This document shows, piece by piece, positions 22,700 to 31,379 of a stretch of 36,390 nt of DNA (its first letter is position 1; every line of letters starts with the position of its first letter). This stretch comes from Bacteroidia bacterium (lineage in GTDB: Bacteria > Bacteroidota > Bacteroidia > UKL13-3): assembly GCA_019695215.1 (NCBI GenBank), contig JAIBAK010000037.1, forward strand, positions 1-36,390, read 5' to 3'. The position numbers and the translations under genes were made by a program. The notes beneath the pieces are model-generated. The model saw only the letters and a program-made list of their open reading frames with translations. It did no database searches and was not told the origin of the DNA.

Positions 22700-23710
22700 T
22701 CAGTCGGCCATATGTTTTTCGTTTTTCAGAATACGTTCTAATGTCCAGTCAACGCGGCCTGCAAAATCATGTTTTCTTTTGTCACAGCTGCTCAATAAAC
22801 AAATTTTGCAGGAGTGAGGAAGGCATGGGTCGGCATGAACAAATAATTCTACTTTATTTGGGAATTCATCTCTGAAAATGTCTTCAAAATGGCGCACTTC
22901 CTGATGAGCGCGGTCAAGATCCCAAAACCAGGGCAGGGTTATGTGGCAGTCAATATGGTAAGCACTTCCGTATTTCAGAATTCTCAAATTATGAATATCA
23001 ATCCATTCGTTTTGTCTTTTCTGATTGATAATGCCTTCAATTTCTTTCAAAGTTTCAGTATCTGTTTCATCCATCAGTCCGGCCATGCTTTTCCGTAACA
23101 ATTTATACCCGGTAAACATAATAACCAGAGCAAACACAATGGCCAGTACACTATCAAGCCAGTTTATTCCCGTAAGGTAAATTAATACAAGTCCGCCAAG
23201 AAGCCCTATACTTGAATAGGTATCGCTCAGCAAGTGTTTTCCGTCAGCTACCAGCGTCATGCTCCGTATTTTCTCACCGGCATTGATAAGCATCTTCCCC
23301 ATCACAAAATTAATTACTCCCGTGGCAGCTGTCAGAATAATTCCATAATCCATATTGTGTACCTGTGTGTGCTGTACCAGAGATACAAATGCTTTTATTA
23401 AAATGGAAATGCCGGCAACAAAAATCATGGCACCTTCAAAACCGGCTGAGAAAAACTCAATTTTTCCGTGACCGTATGGGTGATTCTCGTCTTTGGGCTG
23501 GTTGGCATAATACAAACTGAAAATGGCAAATGCTCCGGCAATCACATTGATGATAGATTCAAGGGCATCACTGAATATGGCATTGGAATGGGTAAGGTAA
23601 TACGCCAAAAATTTGGCCGCCATTATCAGTACTCCGGCCAGCACCACACGTTTAAGCAACGTGATATGCTTTGTTGAATGGGTGCCCGTATCGGATTGAA
23701 TTTGCTCCAT
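22700..23710 (-). CDS. Cation diffusion facilitator (CDF) family metal efflux protein
   Basis: A 336-residue membrane protein with six helices in the first 210 residues and a cytosolic ferredoxin-like domain behind. TM2 has SDALESIINV (D48, with E51 and N55 nearby), the loop between TM2 and TM3 has HPYGHGKIE (77-85), and TM5 has H159 and D163 in GKHLLSDTYSS. The protein exports divalent metal ions such as zinc, iron or manganese in exchange for protons. The second acidic residue normally four positions after D48 is S52, so the ion preference may not be the zinc type. The C-terminal end carries a four-cysteine cluster, C296, C301, C304 and C309, which is unusual. A perfect promoter lies upstream (23724-23753). 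Confidence 0.92.
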   Translation of the reverse strand: MEQIQSDTGTHSTKHITLLKRVVLAGVLIMAAKFLAYYLTHSNAIFSDALESIINVIAGAFAIFSLYYANQPKDENHPYGHGKIEFFSAGFEGAMIFVAGISILIKAFVSLVQHTQVHNMDYGIILTAATGVINFVMGKMLINAGEKIRSMTLVADGKHLLSDTYSSIGLLGGLVLIYLTGINWLDSVLAIVFALVIMFTGYKLLRKSMAGLMDETDTETLKEIEGIINQKRQNEWIDIHNLRILKYGSAYHIDCHITLPWFWDLDRAHQEVRHFEDIFRDEFPNKVELFVHADPCLPHSCKICLLSSCDKRKHDFAGRVDWTLERILKNEKHMAD

Positions 23711-23723
23711 GATTTAACCGTTA

Positions 23724-23753
23724 CAAAGGTAAACCTAAGCGGAAGTTTAACAA
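23724..23753 (-). promoter_or_regulatory. Promoter of the CDF gene
   Basis: On the minus strand: -33 TTG (23751-23753) in CTTGTT, a 19-base spacer, and -7 TACCTTTG (23724-23731), a full match to TAnnTTTG. The start ATG is 13 bases downstream. Confidence 0.65.
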
Positions 23754-23774
23754 GTGCGGTTGAATCTAAATTAG

Positions 23775-25109
23775 CTACAACAGTTCATTTGCCAGATTTG
23801 CAAGTTCTGAGCGTTCTCCCTTCTCAAGCGTGATATGCGCATACAGCGGGTTGTTTTTTACCTTATCAATCATATACGATAATCCGTTCGACTGAGAATC
23901 GAGGTAAGGCGTATCAATCTGGTAAATATCACCGGTGAATATGATTTTAGCTTTTTCACCGGCTCGTGTTATAATTGTTTTTATTTCGTGAGGAGTAAGG
24001 TTTTGCGCTTCATCAATGATAAAAATGATATTGGATAAACTTCGGCCTCTGATATAAGCTAACGGAGTCACCACAATTTTTTCCGTATTAATCATCTCGG
24101 TTATTTTGTGGTGCTCTTTATCTTTTTCGTCAAATTGATTTTGAATAAGTTTCAGGTTATCCCACAATGGCTCCATATAGGGGTTAATCTTCGACTTTAC
24201 ATCTCCCGGTAAGTATCCAATATCTTTATTGCTCAAAGGAACTATGGGTCGGGCTAAATAAATCTGTCTGAAGTTTGAACGCTGTTCCATAGCTGCAGCA
24301 AGTGCCAGAAGCGTTTTACCTGTTCCGGCTACTCCCTGTATGGTTACTAACGGAATATTCGGATTAAGGATAGCGTGCAAAGCAAAAGCCTGTTCGGCAT
24401 TGCGTGGTTTAATGCCATAGCAACTTCTTTTATCTACCTTTTCAATCCGTTCTTCAATGGGGTTGTAGTAGGAGAGTACCGATGTTTTACTGTTTTTAAG
24501 AATGTAATAATGATTGGCATACGGAACATGTTTAAACACTCGCTTCCACTCTACAAATCCATCCTGATAAAGCGACTCAATTACATCGGGTTTTACGGAT
24601 TCCACAATGGTGCGCCCGGTGTACAAACCCTCTAAATCTTTAATTTTCCCCGTTTCATAATCTTCGGAAGTAAGGCTAAGTGATTTGGCTTTTAAACGCA
24701 GGTTTACATCTTTGGTAACCATAATTACCTTGCGGTCCTTCATCTCTTTGCGAAGGGCAAGTGCTGCATTTAAAATCCGGTGGTCGGCTTTACGTTCGCC
24801 AAAAATGCGCTCGGCATCCTGATCACTTTTTTCATTCATCAATACTCTGAATTTGCCTTTGGTAGGGCCGTTCAGCGGTATCCAGTGGTCAAGGGTATAT
24901 TCTCCCGAAAGTTTGTCGAGAAAGCGAATAAACTCGCGTGCCTCAAAATTAATAATATCGTTTCCCTTCTTAAAATTATCCAATTCTTCCAAAACGGTGA
25001 TAGGTATGGCCACATCGTGTTCCATAAAATTTTGAACTGCATTGTGATCATAAAGGATAACAGAGGTGTCGAGAACAAAAATCTTTTTCTCTTTTTTCTT
25101 TAAAGCCAT
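23775..25109 (-). CDS. PIN-PhoH ATPase
   Basis: A 444-residue fusion of a PIN ribonuclease domain (about 8-150) and a PhoH-type ATPase (about 240-444). In the PIN part FVLDTSVILYD gives D14, EELDNFKKG gives the second acid (E41 or E42), and VTKDVNLRLKAK gives D134. In PhoH, Walker A is GVAGTGKT at 259-266 and Walker B IIFIIDEAQN at 361-370, with the switch region LTPHEIKTIITRAGEKAKIIFTGD. Members of this group act on RNA as combined unwinding and cleaving enzymes. The ATG at 25109 follows a small inverted repeat GGATA-CAAT-TATCC at 25130-25143. Confidence 0.93.
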   Translation of the reverse strand: MALKKKEKKIFVLDTSVILYDHNAVQNFMEHDVAIPITVLEELDNFKKGNDIINFEAREFIRFLDKLSGEYTLDHWIPLNGPTKGKFRVLMNEKSDQDAERIFGERKADHRILNAALALRKEMKDRKVIMVTKDVNLRLKAKSLSLTSEDYETGKIKDLEGLYTGRTIVESVKPDVIESLYQDGFVEWKRVFKHVPYANHYYILKNSKTSVLSYYNPIEERIEKVDKRSCYGIKPRNAEQAFALHAILNPNIPLVTIQGVAGTGKTLLALAAAMEQRSNFRQIYLARPIVPLSNKDIGYLPGDVKSKINPYMEPLWDNLKLIQNQFDEKDKEHHKITEMINTEKIVVTPLAYIRGRSLSNIIFIIDEAQNLTPHEIKTIITRAGEKAKIIFTGDIYQIDTPYLDSQSNGLSYMIDKVKNNPLYAHITLEKGERSELANLANELL

Positions 25110-25284
25110 TTTATCGTTTTATAGGTTGAGGATACAATTATCCGCTAATCGAAATTGCCTAAATAGCCCCATAAAACCTTTAATGCGTTTTCAACATATG
25201 AGCAAAACTATTAAAGTTCTATTTTTAAGGGTATTGCGTTTTTGTTTCATCCTGTAAGGCACAAACAGGTGTCTGTTTAAATTA

Positions 25285-25317
25285 TTGAAAACGGTTGGGT
25301 GTGTTGGATTATATTTG
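25285..25317 (+). promoter_or_regulatory. Promoter of the GT-C-like membrane protein gene
   Basis: -33 TTG (25285-25287), a 22-base spacer and -7 TATATTTG (25310-25317), a full match to TAnnTTTG. The ATG lies 30 bases downstream. The rest of the 25110-25346 gap has no gene. Confidence 0.6.
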
Positions 25318-25346
25318 AAATGATAATTTAATAAAGTGATTGGTCC

Positions 25347-26708
25347 ATGTTTTTAAAAGGTGACGGGTATAGGGTAAATATGGCGGTACTGCCTGCACTA
25401 TTTATTCTTTCGCGTGTTGTATATTATTTACTCGGAATTCGCTTTGATGCGGAAAGTATCGAGTGGGGATATCAGCTGCTCGACCCGTATTATCTGAGAA
25501 CGGATTTGCTTCGGAGTATATGGTACATGCATATGCAGCCTCCACTCTACAATTTATTGATAGGATTGGTGCTAAAATTTTTTCCGGGTCATGTGGCCTT
25601 TGTACTTCATCTCATTTTTACTTCATGCGGATTCCTCATTGTATGGCTCATGAGTGATAGCATGAAAATGCTTGGTGTAACCCCAAAGTGGAAATGGGGA
25701 ATTTTGTGCTATTTTATTTTTGCCCCTACTGCAGTCCTGTATGAACACATGCTGTTCTATACTTACTTTACGGTATTTTTTCTTACGGCCGCTTTTTGGG
25801 GACTCATTCAATTCACCCATAAGGGAAAAACTCCCGGACTTATGGTTTTTTATAGTATGGTGTCGGCACTGGTGTTAACCATGAGCCTGTTTCATTTGGT
25901 GTTTTTATTGGTATTAATTTTTATTCCAATTGTGCTTTTTAAAACGAATCGTAAAATCATCTTACGGGCTGCTGTTTTTCCTTTTATTTTTTGCTTCTTA
26001 TGGTATTTGAAAAATTTCCTGCTTTTTGGTAGTTTTTCTGCTTCCGCATTTTTAGGAATGAATATGGCTCGGGTAGCTTATCCGTTTGGAACTGCTATAG
26101 GTGATGCGGGCATCTTTCAGCCGGTTAAAAATTACGGCACGTTGATAACTCCTGATAACCGCTATCCGGATGTGCCGGTTTTACATGAAAATTATAAAAA
26201 GAACGGCTATGTAAGTTTTAATCACTTAGGTTACTTACAGGTGTCAAAAAAGTTTCAAGAGGAGTGTATTCATGTAATCACACACGAGCCTTCCCGTTAT
26301 TTTCATGAGGTGAGAAACGCCTTTGAAATTTATTTTTATCCTTCTTCTGTTTATGAATTTCTTGGCCCTAATTTTATAAAAATCCCGGATTTAGTTTATG
26401 CATGCAGTTTGCTAAAAGACAGAAAACATGCGCTTATGTTATCCCTTGGTTACGTAATGGTTTTTTGCTCCCTGTGTTACCTCACTTTAAAAGCATATTC
26501 CGGAAAAGAGAAATGGTTCATTAACAAAAAGAGTGTAGTTGTGATATGGATGTTTGTATTGGTGATTGCCTATATTATGTGTACCGGAAATTTTCTGGAA
26601 AGGGGAGAAAATCATCGCTTCCGATTCTCGTCTACTCCGCTTGCTTTAATGCTCCTTGCCTGGGTGGCTACCTGTTTTGCTCAACGAAAGGAAAAGGAAA
26701 ATCACTGA
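25347..26708 (+). CDS. Multi-pass GT-C-like membrane protein
   Basis: A 453-residue integral membrane protein with about ten hydrophobic helices. The N-terminal part has the layout of a GT-C glycosyltransferase of the ArnT/PMT type: a first helix, a periplasmic loop with D34 (IRFDAESIEW) and the characteristic MHMQPPLYNLLIG motif at 61-73. Such enzymes use a polyprenyl-phosphate sugar as donor. The rest has no clear landmark. The C-terminal end KEKENH is cytosolic. A polyprenyl-phosphate sugar transferase that could supply a donor lies 22 kb away at 1909-2868; whether the two work together is not known. The gene is monocistronic, ended by a strong bidirectional terminator. Confidence 0.78.
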   Translation: MFLKGDGYRVNMAVLPALFILSRVVYYLLGIRFDAESIEWGYQLLDPYYLRTDLLRSIWYMHMQPPLYNLLIGLVLKFFPGHVAFVLHLIFTSCGFLIVWLMSDSMKMLGVTPKWKWGILCYFIFAPTAVLYEHMLFYTYFTVFFLTAAFWGLIQFTHKGKTPGLMVFYSMVSALVLTMSLFHLVFLLVLIFIPIVLFKTNRKIILRAAVFPFIFCFLWYLKNFLLFGSFSASAFLGMNMARVAYPFGTAIGDAGIFQPVKNYGTLITPDNRYPDVPVLHENYKKNGYVSFNHLGYLQVSKKFQEECIHVITHEPSRYFHEVRNAFEIYFYPSSVYEFLGPNFIKIPDLVYACSLLKDRKHALMLSLGYVMVFCSLCYLTLKAYSGKEKWFINKKSVVVIWMFVLVIAYIMCTGNFLERGENHRFRFSSTPLALMLLAWVATCFAQRKEKENH

Positions 26709-26712
26709 AATA

Positions 26713-26742
26713 AAAAATGCCCCGCATAGGCAGGGCATTTTT
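26713..26742. terminator. Bidirectional intrinsic terminator
   Basis: AAAAATGCCC pairs perfectly with GGGCATTTTT over ten bases around a ten-base loop, and each side has its own A or T run. It sits between the convergent GT-C-like gene (plus) and T9SS cargo gene (minus), four bases after the stop of the former, so it can serve both. Confidence 0.9.
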
Positions 26743-26759
26743 ATTTGTTTGGGGTATAA

Positions 26760-27833
26760 TTACTGTTTGATAAATTTTGCGACACTGCTGTTCCCGCTTT
26801 CATCGGTTAAAGTAACAAAATAAATTCCGGGTTGAAGTGAGCTGATATCAACCGTTGATTTTGTAAGTGAAAAATGGAGGATAACTGCCCCGGCCAAATC
26901 AGTGATTGTTGCGTTGGGTTTAGTCAGGTTGCATCCCTGAAGAATCAATTCATTTTTGCAAGGATTCGGATATACTGAAAATGCTTTATTTTTTGCGCCT
27001 TCAATTCCGGTTGATACCGGAGAAACGGTTACCGATTTAAAATAATTTACATCCGTTACCAATCCGCTTTTATAAATAACGTGGGCATATTGTTGCAGTG
27101 ATTCGCTGCTGTACCAGTAATAGGTAGAGTCAAATTTTTCTTTCGGGAAATTCGGGGCAAGTATCCACTGACCTCCGGTAGCAGTTCCTTTAATAAATAA
27201 ACTATCAATGGAATGCTCACGGTTTATTTCCAGTAAGGCAGGTTTTGTTCCTGCTGGTAAAATCATATTTCCTTCGGCAATAATGGCACGGTCATTCAGC
27301 TGAAGGCTTTTGTACCAGGCCGAGTCAATGGATGGTTGTCCCACTTCAGCACCCGAAACCTTGTACTCAATGGTTGCATTAATACTTTTACTGCTTCCGT
27401 ATTGAAGCGGAAACGACCAAACCTTAGGCGTTCCGGGGTAATGTAAGGCCATATTATTTCCTGTTCCAAACACATCTCCGTAAATTCCCAGAATATATCC
27501 GCCCGTTGCATCTATTCGGGCAAAGGTGGTGGTTTTGTCACCCACTTCCCATAAGGCATGTGTAGCCAGTGGAAAATTGCTGCTGCCGCTTACCTGTGAG
27601 GGCAACCGGGAATAACTGGTATCATCGGCACCGGGCACAGGGGTAAGGGTTGTAAAATCCCACACATTAGTTGTTCCTGTTTTATTAAACACAAACGGTG
27701 GGTTAGGTTCATTGGCATCATAATAAGTAAACATACTGTTGTTTACCGGTGCCTGCCCGGCTCCAAGAGTAACCTGACCAAATGCCGTGGCACTGGCTGC
27801 AAATAGAAAAGTGGTGAGTAATGCTTGTTTCAT
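26760..27833 (-). CDS. Secreted protein with T9SS type A sorting domain
   Basis: A 357-residue protein with a signal peptide (MKQALLTTFLFAASATAFGQ) and, at its C-terminus, the type IX secretion sorting domain: FSVYPNPCKNELIL, then ITDLAGAVIL, and the end DISSLQPGIYFVTLTDESGNSSVAKFIKQ. The middle part (about 25-270) is a beta-rich domain without recognisable catalytic residues and may be an adhesive or structural module. It would be moved to the cell surface and linked there or released. The ORF begins 26 codons further upstream, but those residues (MTTSLYHFCGMAK...) precede the real signal peptide, so the ATG at 27833 is preferred. Confidence 0.9.
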   Translation of the reverse strand: MKQALLTTFLFAASATAFGQVTLGAGQAPVNNSMFTYYDANEPNPPFVFNKTGTTNVWDFTTLTPVPGADDTSYSRLPSQVSGSSNFPLATHALWEVGDKTTTFARIDATGGYILGIYGDVFGTGNNMALHYPGTPKVWSFPLQYGSSKSINATIEYKVSGAEVGQPSIDSAWYKSLQLNDRAIIAEGNMILPAGTKPALLEINREHSIDSLFIKGTATGGQWILAPNFPKEKFDSTYYWYSSESLQQYAHVIYKSGLVTDVNYFKSVTVSPVSTGIEGAKNKAFSVYPNPCKNELILQGCNLTKPNATITDLAGAVILHFSLTKSTVDISSLQPGIYFVTLTDESGNSSVAKFIKQ

Positions 27834-27879
27834 GCTATGTTTTTTTATTCGAACATAGTTGATTATTTTCAATTTTGCC

Positions 27880-27897
27880 ATACCACAAAAGTGGTAT
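27880..27897. promoter_or_regulatory. Perfect inverted repeat upstream of the T9SS cargo gene
   Basis: ATACCAC-AAAA-GTGGTAT, seven base pairs with a four-base centre, lies 47 bases upstream of the start at 27833 and 72 bases before the divergent gene. It could be an operator for a dimeric regulator or a hairpin in the leader; no regulator gene is next to it. Confidence 0.4.
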
Positions 27898-27968
27898 AGG
27901 GAAGTTGTCATTTTTTCTATACGGCTTTTAAAAATGTTGATTAAACCTTTAACCCGAATACGTATCTT

Positions 27969-28529
27969 GTGCAGGTGAATTTTAAAGGTATTCTTTTAAC
28001 CGGGTTGTTTATTGGGGTATTTTTACCACAGTTAAAGGCTGAGTTCCTGAACCCGGCCGATTCATCCCGCTTGTCATTTGGCATTGAGGTGCCCGTTACC
28101 TATTCATATCTTGGACTGGCCGGTTGTGCAGGTGTTACTCTTACCAAATCTGTGCATACATTTGCTGCAGGTATGCGAACTTCATTCACGTATTTTACCC
28201 GTTACTCTGATATGCCTTATGGCGGATATACAGGCTACAGGCTTGCGTTATCGCACCGCAAAAAATTTGTCCCGTTTGCCGAGGTATTTTATGCCAATCA
28301 GTTTTTTAAAATTTCCTCGCCATCGGGGGCGGCAAAAGGATTGTATCAGGCACACGAAATCTATTTGGCTTACGGGGCATCATGGCATTTAACCAATCGG
28401 CTGCACCTGGCACATTCCATTGGTTTTGGCGGATATCAGGAAAGGCATCCCAATTTTTATGGCTCAAGTGCAGTGGAACAAAAACATGTAGGGTACTTTA
28501 CTAAAGTGGCAATAGGATATGCGTTTTAA
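27969..28529 (+). CDS. Outer-membrane beta-barrel protein, small
   Basis: A 186-residue protein starting at one of two close GTG codons (27969 or 27975). After a signal peptide (NFKGILLTGLFIGVFLPQLKA) the rest alternates hydrophobic strands and turns (VPVTYSYLGLAG, VGYFTKVAIGYAF at the end). The last residue is phenylalanine, which is the terminal signal of many outer-membrane barrels recognised by BamA. No other domain is visible. It overlaps the GDPD gene by eleven bases, so the two are expressed together. Confidence 0.75.
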   Translation: MQVNFKGILLTGLFIGVFLPQLKAEFLNPADSSRLSFGIEVPVTYSYLGLAGCAGVTLTKSVHTFAAGMRTSFTYFTRYSDMPYGGYTGYRLALSHRKKFVPFAEVFYANQFFKISSPSGAAKGLYQAHEIYLAYGASWHLTNRLHLAHSIGFGGYQERHPNFYGSSAVEQKHVGYFTKVAIGYAF

Positions 28530-29367
28530 ACCTATTCTTCTTTTGCTGTTACCATGTATCATATATGGCGGGTGTCGCAATGATCATTGGAATATCCATA
28601 ACCTGAATAACGGGAAAATTGATATTATAGGACACAGGGGAAGCGGGCCTCAAACTGCTGCCAATCCGGTTCCCGACAACTCCCTGCAAAGTTTTAAAAA
28701 TGCCCTCGAATTATATGGAGCCGATGGCATTGAAATGGATGTGCAGATGAGCAGTGACGGGGTTCCTTTTTTATACCACGATCCTTTACTTGAGTCGCAT
28801 ACAAATTTTAGCGGCTGTATCTCTGACTACACGGCCAGCGAATTAAAAAATTGTGCTTATTCTAATTCGGATGAAAAACTGATTACACTGGAAGAATGTA
28901 TTCAATACTGCCTTACCTTACGAATAATGCCTAAGCTTTTTCTGGATACTAAACCCGAGTTTATCTGTCATATTAATTCACTTGCCTCTTTAGATGCATT
29001 GTCGTGGTATGCCGATAACCTGCATAAAATGATTGATAAGTATGGAATTTATCCCCATGCCTATGTAGAAGCAGGCACTTCGGCTTTAATATATTTTTTA
29101 CAACGTAAGAGCAACCGGTATCTTTTTAACCTTAACGGATTAATTCCCGACCATCTTCCTATAGTTGATTCGATGGGGATTTACGGAATGATGCTGGGAA
29201 ATGCAGATGTTTCGGCAGAAGGGATTTCACTGGCACACAATCATGGGGTGCGCGTTTCTTTATTTGCCGTAAACGACAAACAGGAGGCTAAAAATGCCAT
29301 TGCCAAATCTCCTGACTATATTTTAACGGACGATATTCTTTTACTTAAACAATTGCTTGACCAATGA
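28519..29367 (+). CDS. Glycerophosphodiester phosphodiesterase lipoprotein
   Basis: A 282-residue GDPD-family enzyme with lipobox IYGGC (Cys19), so it is anchored in a membrane. The active-site residues are in place: HRG (H39, R40), the acidic pair in DGIEMDV (E72, D74) and the second histidine in LYHDPL (H87). The NPVPDNSLQSF segment replaces the usual PENT by PDNS, keeping an acid. It hydrolyses glycerophosphodiesters released from phospholipids into glycerol 3-phosphate and an alcohol. It overlaps the downstream SRPBCC gene by four bases. Confidence 0.92.
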   Translation: MRFKPILLLLLPCIIYGGCRNDHWNIHNLNNGKIDIIGHRGSGPQTAANPVPDNSLQSFKNALELYGADGIEMDVQMSSDGVPFLYHDPLLESHTNFSGCISDYTASELKNCAYSNSDEKLITLEECIQYCLTLRIMPKLFLDTKPEFICHINSLASLDALSWYADNLHKMIDKYGIYPHAYVEAGTSALIYFLQRKSNRYLFNLNGLIPDHLPIVDSMGIYGMMLGNADVSAEGISLAHNHGVRVSLFAVNDKQEAKNAIAKSPDYILTDDILLLKQLLDQ

Positions 29368-29747
29368 AAGATTTTAAAAAGTACTTTTTTATACCGGCTC
29401 TGCCCGAAGATATTTATTTAGCCCTCACTAATCCAAATACCATTCACCTGTGGTCGGGCGACATAGCCGAAATGTCTACCGAGCCCGGTTCGGAGTTTTC
29501 CCTTTGGGATGGAAGTATTACAGGGAAAAATCTGGAGTTTGAAGAAAATAAAAAAATGGTGCAGCAATGGTATTTCGGAGATCAGGAAGTACCATCAATT
29601 GTTACTCTTAAACTGCATCCTGCCGAGGGGGGCACCTCGGTTGAATTGCTCCACACCAATATTCCCGATTCAGATTTTGAAGATATAAAAGAAGGCTGGA
29701 TTCATGAATACTTTGGGTCGCTGCAGGAGTTTTACAGCGAAGGGTAA
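29364..29747 (+). CDS. SRPBCC (START-like) domain protein
   Basis: A 127-residue cytosolic protein of the AHSA1/SRPBCC fold: a first strand YFFIPALPEDIYLALTNPNTIHLWSG, a tight strand pair around LEFEENKKMVQQWYFGD, the EVPSIVTLKL strand and the long last helix EGWIHEYFGSLQEFY, which carries the usual GW motif of the family. It should bind a small hydrophobic ligand. It overlaps the GDPD gene by four bases, so a link to lipid metabolism is possible. Its stop is four bases before the converging stop of the next gene. Confidence 0.87.
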   Translation: MKDFKKYFFIPALPEDIYLALTNPNTIHLWSGDIAEMSTEPGSEFSLWDGSITGKNLEFEENKKMVQQWYFGDQEVPSIVTLKLHPAEGGTSVELLHTNIPDSDFEDIKEGWIHEYFGSLQEFYSEG

Positions 29748-29751
29748 TAAG

Positions 29752-30222
29752 CTATAATTTTTCTAATTCTTTGCCGTAGTCGTATTGTAAATCTTCGTGA
29801 AGAGATTGAATGAGTAATTGTATTTTCTTCAGTTGCGCATTGTACAAATTCAAAAGCTGGGCACTGTTTTCAAACGGAATGCCCGAGTGTTTTAATTTAG
29901 CGCAAAAATAAAGCAATACCTCAATGGTAACCTGTGCAGAGCCACTGTATCTGCTGTACTTATTGAGTGTCCGTAAAATTTTTCGCACACTCTTTTTTAC
30001 ATAATACAGGCTGGTTTGATTGATATTGGCAAAACCATCATCGGTTTCGCGTTTTATTCCTTCGATAAATGCATTCGGGTCTGACGACTCGAATAATAAA
30101 TAAGTGAGCAGTTCCTTATTTTCTTTTTTAAACTTTGCCAGCCTCAGGCATAGTTCTGCCACCTCTGCCGGAGAAAGCGAACTCAGTTCTGTTTTTAATT
30201 CATTTAAGGAAGCTGATTTCAT
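29752..30222 (-). CDS. Helical hypothetical protein
   Basis: No named family is recognised. The 156-residue product is cytosolic, rich in leucine and lysine, and nearly all alpha-helical (LNELKTELSSLSPAEVAELCLRLAKFKKENKELLTYLLFES at the start). The phrase SLSPAEVAELCLRLAKFKKENKELL looks like a SAP-like or helical-bundle protein. It follows the receiver gene at 30276-30638 by 53 bases on the same strand, so it may be the last gene of the receiver operon. Several Bacteroidota have similar unnamed genes, by my recollection only. Confidence 0.7.
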   Translation of the reverse strand: MKSASLNELKTELSSLSPAEVAELCLRLAKFKKENKELLTYLLFESSDPNAFIEGIKRETDDGFANINQTSLYYVKKSVRKILRTLNKYSRYSGSAQVTIEVLLYFCAKLKHSGIPFENSAQLLNLYNAQLKKIQLLIQSLHEDLQYDYGKELEKL

Positions 30223-30275
30223 GCCTGCAAACTACAAAATTACTTTTGCCGAAGCGATGTAAACAGCTTTGTTTA

Positions 30276-30638
30276 CTACACAAAAAGTCCGCTGATGGTG
30301 TTAATAAGTGTTTCGGGCGGACAGCATTTATCGAGGTAACAAGCCACACCAAGTGCCATAAATTTTTTCCGTTCGCGCGCCTCCTGCATTGAAGTGTACA
30401 TGATAACCGGAATATGACGTAAGGTTTCCATTTTTTTTAGTGCTTTTACAAAACGGTATCCGTCCATTTGGGGCATTTTCACATCACATATGATTACATC
30501 GGGGGTCGAACCTCTGAGTTTATTCAATGCTTCGGCTCCGTTTTCGGCAGTTTCAATCATGAAATTTTCGTTTTTCAACATGCGGTCAATGCAGGTTCTC
30601 ACAAATTGGTTATCGTCTACCAGTAAAATATGTGTCAT
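30276..30638 (-). CDS. Receiver-only response regulator (A)
   Basis: A 120-residue single receiver domain: LLVDDNQFV with D8 and D9, phospho-acceptor D52 in IICDVKMPQMDG, the threonine/serine switch in MYTSMQE, and K in YLDKCCPPE. No output domain is present, as in CheY or Spo0F types. It is very similar to the second receiver at 31372-31755, so they arose by duplication. The two bracket the zinc-ribbon membrane protein gene. Fifteen bases separate it from that gene. Confidence 0.92.
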   Translation of the reverse strand: MTHILLVDDNQFVRTCIDRMLKNENFMIETAENGAEALNKLRGSTPDVIICDVKMPQMDGYRFVKALKKMETLRHIPVIMYTSMQEARERKKFMALGVACYLDKCCPPETLINTISGLFV

Positions 30639-30653
30639 AAGTTACTCCTTTCA

Positions 30654-31379
30654 TTAATTGGTTTGCTGCAACAATTCTATTTTTCGGTTTAGAAATGAAA
30701 TCACCCATTTTTGTTCTTTTTCACTGGCCGATTCAAAAAAATGAAGCACTCCTAAATCGGTATGAATGGCCGGAATAATAATGGGAGCATTACCCGACCA
30801 GCGAAGTTTCCACATAAACTGCGGTTTAATAAACACATCGGTGAAACGGGAGGGCAGGGGCGACATACTTATTTCACGAATGCTGGGAAAAGTAACCATC
30901 AGCTTTTCGCTGAACAGGGGACGTTTTTTTTCAAGCAACATAAATGTAGGGTGTATGGTAAGTGTCTGGGTTTCGTAGCTTGCGTTTAAAAGTCCGGCTA
31001 TAGTCGAAATTTCTACCAGCCACAACGGTAGCGTGAGGATGATTCCCAATGGCCATATCTGGTAAAGGAGCCAGGTAAGAAATAATGCGGAGCTAAACCA
31101 GGTGGACACAAAAAGCAGTTGAAAGAAATGGGACGTTGAAATTTTCATTCTGGGAAGTGATAAAATAATACGGTCATCATTTTCATTATTCACCTGTAAA
31201 GAAGCTTCTTCGGGAAGTGCCCCCATTAAATTGGTTGGGATTACCGAAATGAGGTACATCAGTTTGCATCTGGTGCATTGCATCAGGTCGGTAGTAATAT
31301 ACAAGCGGTTACTTTCAATAGTTTGGCGGCAATTGGAACAGGTTAATAATATTGACATAAGCTTGTGATTTTTATTCAT
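30654..31379 (-). CDS. Zinc-ribbon membrane protein between two receivers
   Basis: A 241-residue protein with a four-cysteine zinc ribbon at the N-terminus (CSNC and CTRC: C14, C17, C35, C38), then a linker of about 50 residues, two membrane helices at about 88-132 (LLFVSTWFSSALFLTWLLY and LGIILTLPLWLVEISTI) and a C-terminal soluble domain with beta strands (FPSIREISMSPLPSRF, FMWKLRWSGNAPIIIPAI). The family is not recognised; the layout resembles zinc-ribbon-plus-membrane regulators or assembly factors. The start at 31379 overlaps the stop of the upstream receiver by eight bases. A second methionine lies seven residues further in (31358) and would leave a 13-base gap. Confidence 0.78.
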   Translation of the reverse strand: MNKNHKLMSILLTCSNCRQTIESNRLYITTDLMQCTRCKLMYLISVIPTNLMGALPEEASLQVNNENDDRIILSLPRMKISTSHFFQLLFVSTWFSSALFLTWLLYQIWPLGIILTLPLWLVEISTIAGLLNASYETQTLTIHPTFMLLEKKRPLFSEKLMVTFPSIREISMSPLPSRFTDVFIKPQFMWKLRWSGNAPIIIPAIHTDLGVLHFFESASEKEQKWVISFLNRKIELLQQTN

